NCBI RefSeq assembly: GCF_000709345.1 | Contig: NZ_KL448323.1 | Span: 3,368,451-3,432,450, forward strand | Reading direction: 5' to 3' | Origin: Polaromonas glacialis | GTDB taxonomy: Bacteria > Pseudomonadota > Gammaproteobacteria > Burkholderiales > Burkholderiaceae_C | DNA length: 64,000 nt | In this document: positions 36,497 through 45,235 of the stretch, piece by piece | How the letters are laid out: the number at the start of each line of letters is the position of its first letter | Numbering within the stretch: position 1 is the first letter of the stretch | Notes under the pieces: model-generated | Databases searched by the model: none | Told to the model about the DNA's origin: nothing | The model's input: the letters and a program-made list of their open reading frames with translations, nothing else | Program-made: the position numbers and the translations under genes

Positions 36497-37168
36497 ATGC
36501 GCCTGTTGCTGATTGAGGACGATGCCGCGCTGCGGCTCACCCTGGCCCGCCAGCTGGAGGCCGATGGCTACCGGGTCGACCAGGCCAGGGACGGCGAAGA
36601 GGGCCTGTTTCTGGCGCGCGAGTACCCGGTAGACCTCGTCATCGTCGACCTGGGGCTGCCCAAGCTGAATGGGCTGAGCATCGTGCAGCGCCTGCGGCAG
36701 GAGGGGCGCGCCCTACCCATCCTGATCCTCACCGCGCGCGGCAGCTGGCAAGACAAGGTGGTCGGCCTGGAAGCCGGTGCCGACGACTACCTGGTCAAGC
36801 CTTTCGAATACCCGGAGCTGGCGGCGCGGCTCAAGGCCTTGCTGCGGCGCTCGCTCGGAGCTTCCTCTGACATGCTGACGCTTGGTCCCCTCAGCATCGA
36901 CCTGACAGCGCAGGCGGTGCGGCTCAATGGCGCGGCGCTGGAGCTCACGGCTTTTGAATATCGCCTGCTCGAAACCCTGGTGCGCCAGCGCCCGGCCATC
37001 GTCACCAGGCAGGCGCTGTCGGACTACCTGTACCCGCACGGGGAAGACCGCGACAGCAACGTGCTGGAGGTGCTGGTGGGCCGGCTGCGGCGCAAGCTAG
37101 ACCCGGAGTGCAGCCTCGGCCCGATCGAGACCGTGCGAGGGCGCGGCTACCGGTTCAACCTGAAATGA
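36497..37168 (+). CDS. OmpR-family response regulator (PhoP/QseB-like)
   Basis: 223 residues from ATG 36497. Receiver domain with LIEDDAALR acidic pair, phospho-Asp in VIVDLGLPKLNG, Thr/Lys in LTARGSWQDK and LVKPFEYPEL. The C-terminal winged helix has LNGAALELTAFEYRLLETLV and SNVLEVLVGRLRRKLD ending VRGRGYRFNLK. Controls transcription on signal from the adjacent kinase, whose ATG overlaps this stop (ATGA). Confidence 0.93.
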   Translation: MRLLLIEDDAALRLTLARQLEADGYRVDQARDGEEGLFLAREYPVDLVIVDLGLPKLNGLSIVQRLRQEGRALPILILTARGSWQDKVVGLEAGADDYLVKPFEYPELAARLKALLRRSLGASSDMLTLGPLSIDLTAQAVRLNGAALELTAFEYRLLETLVRQRPAIVTRQALSDYLYPHGEDRDSNVLEVLVGRLRRKLDPECSLGPIETVRGRGYRFNLK

Positions 37169-38496
37169 GGGCCGGCTACGCCATCCGTACCCGTCTGCTT
37201 CTGGGTGCTGCGCTAATGCTGCTGGCCTTTATGACGGGCGCAGGGCTGGCGGTGCAGCGTGCCAATGCCGAAAGCGTGCGGGCGGCCTATTTCGGCCGCC
37301 TGCAGAGCACCATCTATCTGCTGCTGGCAGCTGCCGAACTCGATGCCGGCGGTGCGCTGGTGATGCCTCCGGCATTTGCGGAGCCGCGCCTGTCGCTGCC
37401 GGGTTCCGGTCTGTACGCCGGTATCTACAACGTGGTGCGGGGGGAGCAGTGGCAGTCGGCCTCGACCCTGGGCCAACAGCCACCGTTCCGGCGCAGCCTG
37501 CAACCCGGTCAATGGCTTAACGAGACGGCGGATGGGGCTGGCAGGTCCTTCCTGTCGGTCAGCTATGCCGTCATCTGGAAGGCCTCCGCGCGTGAGGCAC
37601 CGCTGGTGCTCACGGTACTGGAAGACCGTGCGGCCTTCGACCGCGAAGTCAGCGCCTTCACCCGCACCCTGTGGCTCTGGCTGGGAGGCGCCGCCGGGCT
37701 GCTGTTGCTGGCACAGCTGTGGCTGTTGCGGTGGGGCCTGGCGCCGCTGCGGCAGGTGGCTAGCGAGATCCGGCGCATCGAAGGGGGCGAGCAATCGCGC
37801 ATCGAGGGCCGTTACCCCACCGAAATCTCCGGGCTCACGGACAACCTGAACACCCTGATCCAGCAGGAGCGGGTGCGCCAGATCCGGCATCGCGACGCGC
37901 TGAGCTTTCTGGCCCACAGCCTGAAGACCCCGCTGGCCGTGCTGCGCAGCGCACTGGCCGAGCCGGCGCAACTGCCAGCAACGGTGGCCCAGCAGGTGAG
38001 CCGCATGGACGACATCGTGCAGCACCAGCTGGGGCGCGCCATCGCCGGGGGCGCCGCGCGCTTTGCGCCGCCGCTTTTGGTGGCGCCGATCGTGGAGCGC
38101 ATTCGCGACGCGCTGGCCAAGGTCTATGCCGATAAGGCCTTGGACTTCAGCGTCGAGTGCCCGCCCGACCTGGCCTGGCGCATTGACGAGGGCGACTTGT
38201 TCGAGGTGCTGGGCAACCTGCTGGACAACGCGGCCAAGTGGGCGCGCAACCGGGTCCTGGTGCGGGTGTGGCGCGAAGCAGGGCGCTTGTGCCTCCGCAT
38301 CGAGGACGACGGCCCCGGGTTCAGCGACACCGAGTCGGTGCTGCGGCTGCACGTGCGGGGGGACGAGCGCGTGCCCGGGCACGGCGTCGGGCTGGCAGTG
38401 GTGAGCGACCTGGTGGCCAGCCACCAGGGAGAGCTGAAGCTCTCGCGCGGCGCGATGGGCGGCGGGCGGGTGGACATCGTGTTGCCGGTGCCTTGA
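37165..38496 (+). CDS. PhoQ-like sensor histidine kinase
   Basis: 443 residues from ATG 37165. Two membrane helices (about 8-29 LLLGAALMLLAFMTGAGLAV, and about 173-195 LWLWLGGAAGLLLLAQLW) flank a periplasmic domain of about 140 residues. HAMP-like linker, then phosphoacceptor His in LSFLAHSLKTPLAVLRSAL, N box in LGNLLDNAAKWARN, G boxes EDDGPGF and HGVGLAVVSDLV. The SLKTPL H-box and RR order match PhoQ/QseC-like kinases. Ligand unknown; PepSY and glycine-zipper proteins upstream suggest envelope sensing. Confidence 0.92.
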   Translation: MRAGYAIRTRLLLGAALMLLAFMTGAGLAVQRANAESVRAAYFGRLQSTIYLLLAAAELDAGGALVMPPAFAEPRLSLPGSGLYAGIYNVVRGEQWQSASTLGQQPPFRRSLQPGQWLNETADGAGRSFLSVSYAVIWKASAREAPLVLTVLEDRAAFDREVSAFTRTLWLWLGGAAGLLLLAQLWLLRWGLAPLRQVASEIRRIEGGEQSRIEGRYPTEISGLTDNLNTLIQQERVRQIRHRDALSFLAHSLKTPLAVLRSALAEPAQLPATVAQQVSRMDDIVQHQLGRAIAGGAARFAPPLLVAPIVERIRDALAKVYADKALDFSVECPPDLAWRIDEGDLFEVLGNLLDNAAKWARNRVLVRVWREAGRLCLRIEDDGPGFSDTESVLRLHVRGDERVPGHGVGLAVVSDLVASHQGELKLSRGAMGGGRVDIVLPVP

Positions 38497-38530
38497 GGGG
38501 GGATGCTCCTCAAGGGGACAGTCAGAATTC

Positions 38531-39808
38531 CTAATTTACCTTGAAGAAGGCGGTCTTGGCGGGTCGGTTGACGACGGTCAACCGGGCCACCACCTCCGGC
38601 GTCTCAGCCACCAGCGCCCCCTTGCGCCAAACCTTCAGCCGATTCGCCCGCAACCGAATCGCCTCCACCGTATCCCGCGCCTGCAGCAGCACGAAGCTCG
38701 CATCGCAGCCCGCATCAAGTCCGTAGCCCGGCAAATGCATCACCTTCGCCGCATTCACCGTCACCGCGTCGAAGCAGGCACGAATGCCTTGCTGGCTAGT
38801 CATCTGCGCCACGTGCAGGCCCATGTGCGCCACCTCCAGCATGTCGCCCGAACCCATGCCATACCACGGGTCCATCACGCAGTCGTGGCCGAAGGCGACG
38901 TTCACGCCGGCGGCCATCAGCTCGGGCACGCGCGTCATGCCCCGGCGTTTCGGGTAGCTGTCGTGGCGGCCCTGCAGCGTGACGTTGATCAGCGGGTTGG
39001 CGATGACGCTGACGCCGCTCTCGGCGATCAGCGGAAGCAGCTTGCTCACGTAATAGTTGTCCATGGAATGCATCGACGTGCAGTGCGAGCCGTTGACGCG
39101 GCCCTGCAGGCCAAGCCGCTGCGCCTCGAAGGCCAGCGTCTCGATGTGGCGTGACAGCGGGTCGTCGCTCTCGTCGCAGTGCATGTCCACCAGCAGACCG
39201 CGCTCGGCCGCCAGTTCGCACAGCAGCCGCACACTGACCGCGCCATCAATCATGGTGCGCTCGAAATGCGGAATGCCGCCGACCACGTCCACGCCCAGGT
39301 TCAGCGCGCGTTTCAGGTTCTCCAGGCCGCCTTTGGAGCGCAACACGCCATCCTGCGGAAAGGCGACCAGCTGCAGGTCGATGTAGGGCGCGACGCGGCG
39401 CCTGACTTCGAGCAGCGCCTCGACCGGCAGCAGGCTGGGGTCGCTGGTATCGACATGGCTGCGGATCGCCAGCAGGCCCTTGGCCACGGCCCAGTCGCAG
39501 TAGGCGAGGGCGCGTTCAATGATGGCGTCGGCTGTCAGCGTGGGTTTGAGTTCGCCCCACAGCGCGATGCCTTCGAGCAGCGTGCCGCTTTCGTTGACAC
39601 GCGGCAGGCCGTAGCTCAGCGTGGCGTCCATGTGGAAATGGGCATCGACGAAAGGCGGGCTCAGCAGGAAGCCGCCCGCGTCGACAAGCTCGTGCGCCGG
39701 GGCGTCCAGGCCGGGCGCGATTTCGGCGATCAGGCCATCGCGCACGGCCACTGACATGCCGGTCCGGCCATCGGGCAGGGTGGCATTTTTGACGAGTAAA
39801 TCAAGCAT
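38531..39808 (-). CDS. Cytosine-deaminase-like amidohydrolase
   Basis: 425 residues from ATG 39808; a GTG nine codons earlier is possible. Amidohydrolase signature: DAHFHMDATL (metal His residues), HVDTSDPSL, His in DMHCDESDDPLS with the catalytic Glu, NGSHCTSMHSMD, and Asp in GHDCVMDPWYG. CodA-like enzymes deaminate cytosine or related ureido/creatinine compounds; isoform cannot be told. The 3' third is duplicated at 35112-35549. Standing alone between a plus-strand kinase gene (convergent) and a divergent small gene. Confidence 0.88.
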   Translation of the reverse strand: MLDLLVKNATLPDGRTGMSVAVRDGLIAEIAPGLDAPAHELVDAGGFLLSPPFVDAHFHMDATLSYGLPRVNESGTLLEGIALWGELKPTLTADAIIERALAYCDWAVAKGLLAIRSHVDTSDPSLLPVEALLEVRRRVAPYIDLQLVAFPQDGVLRSKGGLENLKRALNLGVDVVGGIPHFERTMIDGAVSVRLLCELAAERGLLVDMHCDESDDPLSRHIETLAFEAQRLGLQGRVNGSHCTSMHSMDNYYVSKLLPLIAESGVSVIANPLINVTLQGRHDSYPKRRGMTRVPELMAAGVNVAFGHDCVMDPWYGMGSGDMLEVAHMGLHVAQMTSQQGIRACFDAVTVNAAKVMHLPGYGLDAGCDASFVLLQARDTVEAIRLRANRLKVWRKGALVAETPEVVARLTVVNRPAKTAFFKVN

Positions 39809-39997
39809 CTGCGCCTTTGCGGTAAGTTGCACCAAGGCCCGAGATTAACGGGCTTTGCCGTCTTTGCAGGCACAGCGAGCAGCCCGGGACAGCCAAACGC
39901 CTATTCAGAGGCCCTGCAGTGGTTGATACGCTTGCCCTTCCCCCAGTTTCACAAGCCTTCTTATGATCGTTCCATGCGCTGCGCATGCAAGGAAAAA

Positions 39998-40237
39998 ATG
40001 ATGAACAAACTGACCCTGCACCCCGTGAATGACCAGGTGGTGCGTGTGCTGTCCAGCCAGGGCGAGTGCGTCGGCAACCTCAAGCTGATTGGCAATGTGT
40101 GGAATTTCAAGGCCATTGGCCATGACGCGGACGGCCAGCTCATTCCGGGCGGCGGCCCGCTGACCGACCGGCACAACACGCGCTTTGCGGTTCTGGATGA
40201 AGCCGTGGTCAACGCCGCGCTCTCACATGAAACATGA
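39998..40237 (+). CDS. Small conserved hypothetical protein
   Basis: 79 residues from ATG 39998 (or 40001) behind CAAGGAAAA. It reads MMNKLTLHPVNDQVVRVLSS, later GNVWNFKAIGHDADGQLIPG and a Thr/Asp-rich end. No known domain recognised; predicted soluble. An upstream in-frame extension has no ribosome-binding site. Divergent from the deaminase gene. Confidence 0.6.
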   Translation: MMNKLTLHPVNDQVVRVLSSQGECVGNLKLIGNVWNFKAIGHDADGQLIPGGGPLTDRHNTRFAVLDEAVVNAALSHET

Positions 40238-40254
40238 ATATAGACAGCCCACCC

Positions 40255-40370
40255 CCCGCTGTCATCCCGGGCCAGACCCGGGATCCATGACTTCTGCTGG
40301 GCGCTGTCATCGGACATGGGGACACAGGGACATGGGTTGCGGGTCAGGCCCGCAATGACAAAAGAGAAAA
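40255..40370. repeat. Palindromic intergenic repeats
   Basis: TCATCCCGGGCCAGACCCGG with GATCCATGA and later TTGCGGGTCAGGCCCGCAAT. Same family as 22190-22300. Confidence 0.6.
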
Positions 40371-40400
40371 TGAAGCGCTTCGAGGGCACTGAGCAGTAAC

Positions 40401-40462
40401 GATTTTCGCAACTAAATTGGCTGTTTGCGCAATGCGGACGAGCGCGTATAGCTATGTTTTCA
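40401..40462 (-). repeat. 60-bp hairpin repeat, diverged, reverse
   Basis: ATTTTCGCAACTAAATTGGC, TGTTTGCGCAATGCGGACGA, GCGCGTATAGCTATG. Weak match in reverse orientation, directly downstream of the DUF3616 gene end. Confidence 0.45.
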
Positions 40463-40476
40463 GGAGCGCCGGCCCC

Positions 40477-41598
40477 TCAGCGCGCCACCGTGAACGCCAG
40501 CGGCCCGCCGTCGCACATGCCGTCCGACAGCACCAAAAGCCGGTAGGCCGCAGGCGTTTCTTCCAGCACCATCATGGCCTCGGGCTTGGTTTCCTTGTCG
40601 CACTTGCGCAGCTTGACGCGGCTCAGGTCCAGCGCCGCCAGGATTTTGGGCTGCACCACGCGGCCTGCGTCGGCCTTGCCGTCCCACCAGGCCACCGTCC
40701 AGCCCGCGCCCTGGCTGGCGCGGCTGTCGTCGGGCCCGGCCAGCAGCAGGAACCCGGTCTTGACAGCGACCATGTCGCGAATGCCCCGGTTGGCGCCCAG
40801 CGCCAGGCGCGTCACCGTCGCTTTCGGGTCGCGCGCGGCCTGTGCGTCGAACAGCGCATCGGCATCGACCGCCAGTACCAGCGCCGTGTCTTTCAGCACC
40901 GGGCCGCGAAAGCCAAAGTACAGCCGCCCGCCCTGCGCCGCCAGGCCCTCGATGTTCACGCCTTGCTGGCCGGCCAGCGCTGGCGCTTCCTCGGGTGGTT
41001 CGGAACCCAGGCATTTGCGTTCGCCCACATGCGGCGCCAGCCCGGGCTGCGCCTGCATGATGGCCCACAGCCGCCCGGTGTCGGCACGGTCCGCCAGCGC
41101 GCTGCCGCCAGGGGACCGCAAGGCGCGGCCGGTGGCCGGGTCCAGCCGCAAGCGCAGTACATGGCGGCTGCCGGGGTTGCTGGCGCAGTCGCCGCGCTTG
41201 GCCGAGTGCGAGCCGGTGACGTAGAAATAACGCCCGTCCGTGGCCGCGCCTTCGGCATCGAGTTCGTCGGCCGTGTCGCGCAGCACCACCGGCTCGGCAT
41301 CGATGGTCAATGCCTTGTTGCCGATCTGCGCGTAGCGCGCCTGCGCGCCTTCGTCAAAAACGACGAGGCAAAAGCGCCGCTGGCTGGCGTCGAGGTTGCA
41401 GGCGATGCCGCTGACGGACTGGCGGGTTTTTTTGATTTTTTTCTTGCCCAGGTCAAAGTCAAAACCCGCGCCGCTGTCCCATGGGCCGCTGTCGGGCTGG
41501 ATGCGGGGCGGCGCCTGTTGCGCGCCGGCGCCGAAGGCCAGGGCGGACGCCAGCAGCGCCAGTAGAACCAGCCGCCAGGGAAAAAGTGTCGTGTGCAT
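40477..41598 (-). CDS. DUF3616 secreted protein
   Basis: 373 residues. Signal peptide at the N-terminus (LVLLALLASALAFGAGAQQ). The remainder has beta-propeller-like repeats: SVSGIACNLDASQRRFCLVV, DAEGAATDGRYFYVTGSHSA, VNIEGLAAQGGRLYFGFRGP and PEAMMVLEETPAAYRLLVLS. This pattern fits DUF3616; relatives are described as periplasmic and uncharacterised. Divergent neighbours are not in an obvious operon with it. Confidence 0.82.
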   Translation of the reverse strand: MHTTLFPWRLVLLALLASALAFGAGAQQAPPRIQPDSGPWDSGAGFDFDLGKKKIKKTRQSVSGIACNLDASQRRFCLVVFDEGAQARYAQIGNKALTIDAEPVVLRDTADELDAEGAATDGRYFYVTGSHSAKRGDCASNPGSRHVLRLRLDPATGRALRSPGGSALADRADTGRLWAIMQAQPGLAPHVGERKCLGSEPPEEAPALAGQQGVNIEGLAAQGGRLYFGFRGPVLKDTALVLAVDADALFDAQAARDPKATVTRLALGANRGIRDMVAVKTGFLLLAGPDDSRASQGAGWTVAWWDGKADAGRVVQPKILAALDLSRVKLRKCDKETKPEAMMVLEETPAAYRLLVLSDGMCDGGPLAFTVAR

Positions 41599-41629
41599 GG
41601 CCGCACTGTAGTGGACGCGGGGCGCGGTT

Positions 41630-41884
41630 TCAAGGCGGCATCTGCGCCGCGATGAAATCCAGGAAGGCCGTGATGCGCGACGACAGCGCGGTGTTGCGGT
41701 AATACACCGCGTTGACCGGCTGGCGCAGGTCTACCGTCTCGCGCGCCAGCACCTGCACCAGGTCGCCGCGCTGGCGGTCGGTTTCGGTCATGAAGTCGGC
41801 CAGGCAGACAATGCCCATGCCGGCCAGCGCCAGCTGGCGCATGGTTTCGCCGCTGGAGGCGCTCAGCGTGGGCGCGGCGGCATA
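41630..41884 (-). pseudogene. LysR-type regulator, C-terminal fragment
   Basis: About 84 codons of the effector-binding domain (APTLSASSGETMRQLALAGM, GIVCLADFMTETDRQRGDLV ... ITAFLDFIAAQM) to a normal stop. The HTH and most of the ligand domain are missing; at 41885 the sequence switches directly into an MFS gene on the other strand. This is a deletion scar of a divergent regulator/transporter pair. Confidence 0.85.
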
Positions 41885-42759
41885 GCATCATGTTCACCGG
41901 CCTGACCGTGGCGCTGGTCACCGGCGTTCCGCTGGGCACCTTCATCGGCCAGCATTTCGGCTGGCGCGAAACCTTTCTGGCCGTGTCGGCGCTGGGCGCC
42001 ATCGCCTTTGCGGTCAGCCTGATCTTCATCCCGCGCAGCCTCAAACACACGCCGCCCGCGTCGCTGGCGCAGCAGTTCAAGGTGCTGGCCCAGCCGCGCC
42101 TGCTGCTGGTCTATGTGACCACGGCGGTCGGCTACGGCGGCTCTTTCATTCCGTTCACGTTTCTGGCGCCCATCCTGCAGCAGTCGGGCTTTGGCGCCGG
42201 CGCCATCGGCTGGGTGATGCTGGTCTACGGCGTGTCGGTGGCCGCCGGCAATATCTGGGGCGGCCGGCTGGCCGATAGCAAGGGGCCGATTGCCGCGCTG
42301 AAGATCATCTTTGCGCTGCTGGCCGCCGTGCTGATGGTGTTCAACTTCACCGCGCCGCATCCCTGGCTGGCGGTGGCCACCGTGCTGCTGTGGGGCGCCG
42401 TGGCCTTCGGCAACGTGCCGGGCCTGCAGGTCTACGTGGTGCGCCAGGCCGAGCGCCACACGCCGCAGGCGGTCGATGTGGCCTCGGGCCTGAACATCGC
42501 CGCTTTCAACCTGGGCATCGCCTTTGCGGCCTGGGCCGGCGGACTGGTGGTGACGCATCTGGGCGTGATGCATACGCCGTGGATAGGCGCGCTGGTGGTG
42601 CTGGGCGCGCTGGCGCTGACGTACTGGAGCGGCCGCCTCGACCTGCGCGAGGGTGCGGCTGCCCGCAGCCTCAGGCCTTCAACTTCCATCCCGAACGGAA
42701 AATCCACGCAATCGCCACCAGGCAAAGCGTCAGAAACCCCAGGATGGCGGCCACGCTGA
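41885..42759 (+). pseudogene. MFS permease (AraJ/NepI-like), 5' truncated
   Basis: From MFTGLTVALVTGVPLGTFIG to the end, 289 codons carrying about eight membrane segments. Full-length relatives have four more N-terminal helices ending in a segment before MFTGL; here only HSI precedes it, at the junction with the LysR fragment. Internal motifs: GWRETFLAVSALG, GFGAGAIGWVMLVYGVSVAA, GRLADSKGP. The stop lies 89 bp inside the convergent ABC permease gene, with an added tail ([12 protein letters not shown]...) read antisense to it. Likely non-functional. Confidence 0.82.
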
Positions 42760-43428
42760 CGCCCACGTTGACATCGGCAACGCCATAAAAACTCCAGCGG
42801 AAGCCGCTGATCAGGTAGACCACCGGGTTGAACAGCGCGATTTTTTGCCACACCGGCGGCAGCATGTTGATCGAGTAAAACGCGCCGCCCAGAAAGGTCA
42901 GCGGCGTGACGACCATCAGCGGTACGATCTGCAGCTTCTGGAAGTTGTCCGCCCACAGCCCGATGATGAAACCGAACAGGCTGAAGGTCACGGCGGTCAG
43001 CAGCAAAAAGCACAGCATCCAGAACGGGTGCGCAATGCTGTAGGGCACAAACAGGCGCGCCGTCGCCAGGATCAACAGGCCCAGCAGCACCGACTTGCTC
43101 GCCGCCGCGCCCACATAGCCCATCACCACCTCCATGGACGACACCGGCGCGGACAGCAGCTCGTAAATCGTGCCCGACCACTTGGGCATGTAGATGCCGA
43201 AGGCGGCGTTGGAAATGCTCTCATTGAGCAGCGACAGCATGACCAGGCCGGGAATGATGAAGGCGCCGTAGCTGATGCCGTCGATGTCGCCCATGCGCGA
43301 GCCGATGGCGGCGCCGAAAACGACAAAATACAGCGAGGTCGAGATGACCGGCGCGGCGATTGACTGCGTCAGCGTGCGGAAGGTGCGCGCAATTTCAAAC
43401 CGGTAGATAGCCCGGATGGCGTGCCAGT

Positions 43429-43432
<4 letters not shown>
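42671..43432 (-). CDS. ABC-2 type transporter permease
   Basis: 253 residues with six hydrophobic segments. ABC-2 exporter pattern: [40 protein letters not shown], and [16 protein letters not shown], then [20 protein letters not shown]. Belongs with the ATPase gene immediately upstream (stop/start overlap 43429-43432) in a drug- or polysaccharide-type exporter. Substrate unknown. Its 3' end overlaps the truncated MFS gene tail. Confidence 0.9.
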
Positions 43433-44409
<977 letters not shown>

Positions 44410-44721
44410 AGGGAAATTTTCTATGAAAAAGGCCGTTGGCGCAATGGCAACGGGCGCTTAAAGCTATTAAAACAGGAGCATTTGCAGGACGCTGAGCGGC
44501 ACTTGCTTGGCGCGCCATCGCCAGCTTGCGGTCATGAAGCGTTTCCAGGACCCCGTCCGGCTGCAGCGTCTGCGAGTGTAGCGGTCGCTCATTTTGGCGC
44601 TTGTTGCTGATCGTGACCACGACCTGGTGGCGGGCCGTTTTGCCATTGCCGGTGAAGCCCGGCCCTTGCGTGTTAGGCGTCAGCACTTTCGACTGCCGCG
44701 CGGCGATGGCGCGGCGGCGCA
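44410..44721. other. Region between the ABC operon and cadR
   Basis: A minus-strand open frame from about 44725 (MRRRAIAARQSKVLTPNTQG...) runs through here and into a hairpin repeat but has no recognisable domain and no ribosome-binding site; I do not call it a gene. The ABC operon promoter should lie here. Confidence 0.4.
44423..44474 (-). repeat. 60-bp hairpin repeat, reverse
   Basis: ATGAAAAAGGCCGTTGGCGC, AATGGCAACGGGCGC, TTAAAGCTATTAAAACAG. It lies 14 bp upstream of the ABC ATPase ATG. Confidence 0.6.
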
Positions 44722-45180
44722 TCAAACATGCCGATGCGCGCGCGACCTGGGCTCTTCACGCGGCAGGTGTTCGGCGCGCTCATGCAGCGCTTCCATGATG
44801 CGGCATTGCGGCCCGCTGCCGTCGCAGCCCGCGCGCAGGCTGATCAAGTCGTCTTGCAAGGCCTGCAGTTCGGCCAGCCGCTCGGCCACATGCGCGATAT
44901 GCGATTCGAGCGCGGCGTTCGCTAGCGCGCAGTCTGCTTTCTGCGCCAGGTCGAGGTGCAGCAGCGTGCGCACTTCATCGAGCGACATGTCCATCGCCCG
45001 GCACAGCCGGATGAACCTGAGCTGGTGAATGTCGCCATCGGAGTAGCCGCGGTAGCTGTTGGCCCCGCGCGCGCCGGGCGCCAGCAGGCCTTCTTTTTCA
45101 TAAAAACGGATGTTGGCGGTGCTGACGCCGCTCAGGGCGGCGGCTTTCCCGATCAGGTGCAGGGGTTTTGACTCAAGCAT
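44722..45180 (-). CDS. cadR: MerR-family Cd/Pb-responsive regulator CadR
   Basis: 152 residues from ATG 45180. N-terminal HTH: IGKAAALSGVSTANIRFYEK with EGLLAPGARG, then FIRLCRAMDMSLDEVRTLL. Metal ligands expected in CadR/PbrR proteins are present: Cys in AQKADCALANAAL and the pair in CDGSGPQCRIMEAL. C-terminal Arg/His-rich tail (RSRAHRHV). Divergent from cadA, sharing the 55-bp promoter region, where it would twist the 19-bp spacer to activate cadA. Confidence 0.93.
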   Translation of the reverse strand: MLESKPLHLIGKAAALSGVSTANIRFYEKEGLLAPGARGANSYRGYSDGDIHQLRFIRLCRAMDMSLDEVRTLLHLDLAQKADCALANAALESHIAHVAERLAELQALQDDLISLRAGCDGSGPQCRIMEALHERAEHLPREEPRSRAHRHV

Positions 45181-45183
45181 GGC

Positions 45184-45214
45184 TTGACCTTCAAGTGGGT
45201 TCAGGGTTTTTAAT
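45184..45214 (+). promoter_or_regulatory. MerR-type promoter of cadA with CadR dyad
   Basis: -35 TTGACC (45184-45189), 19-bp spacer, -10 TTTAAT (45209-45214). The imperfect dyad ACCTTCAAGT / GTTCAGGGT spans 45187-45207 inside the spacer. Overlong spacers are the hallmark of MerR-activated promoters. Confidence 0.9.
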
Positions 45215-45235
45215 GGTGGCACAGGAAAAAAAACC

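Noticed and set aside
44430..44725. Minus-strand gene upstream of the ABC operon
   Set aside because: Open frame without domain or ribosome-binding site that runs on into the ABC ATPase region out of frame; left as intergenic.
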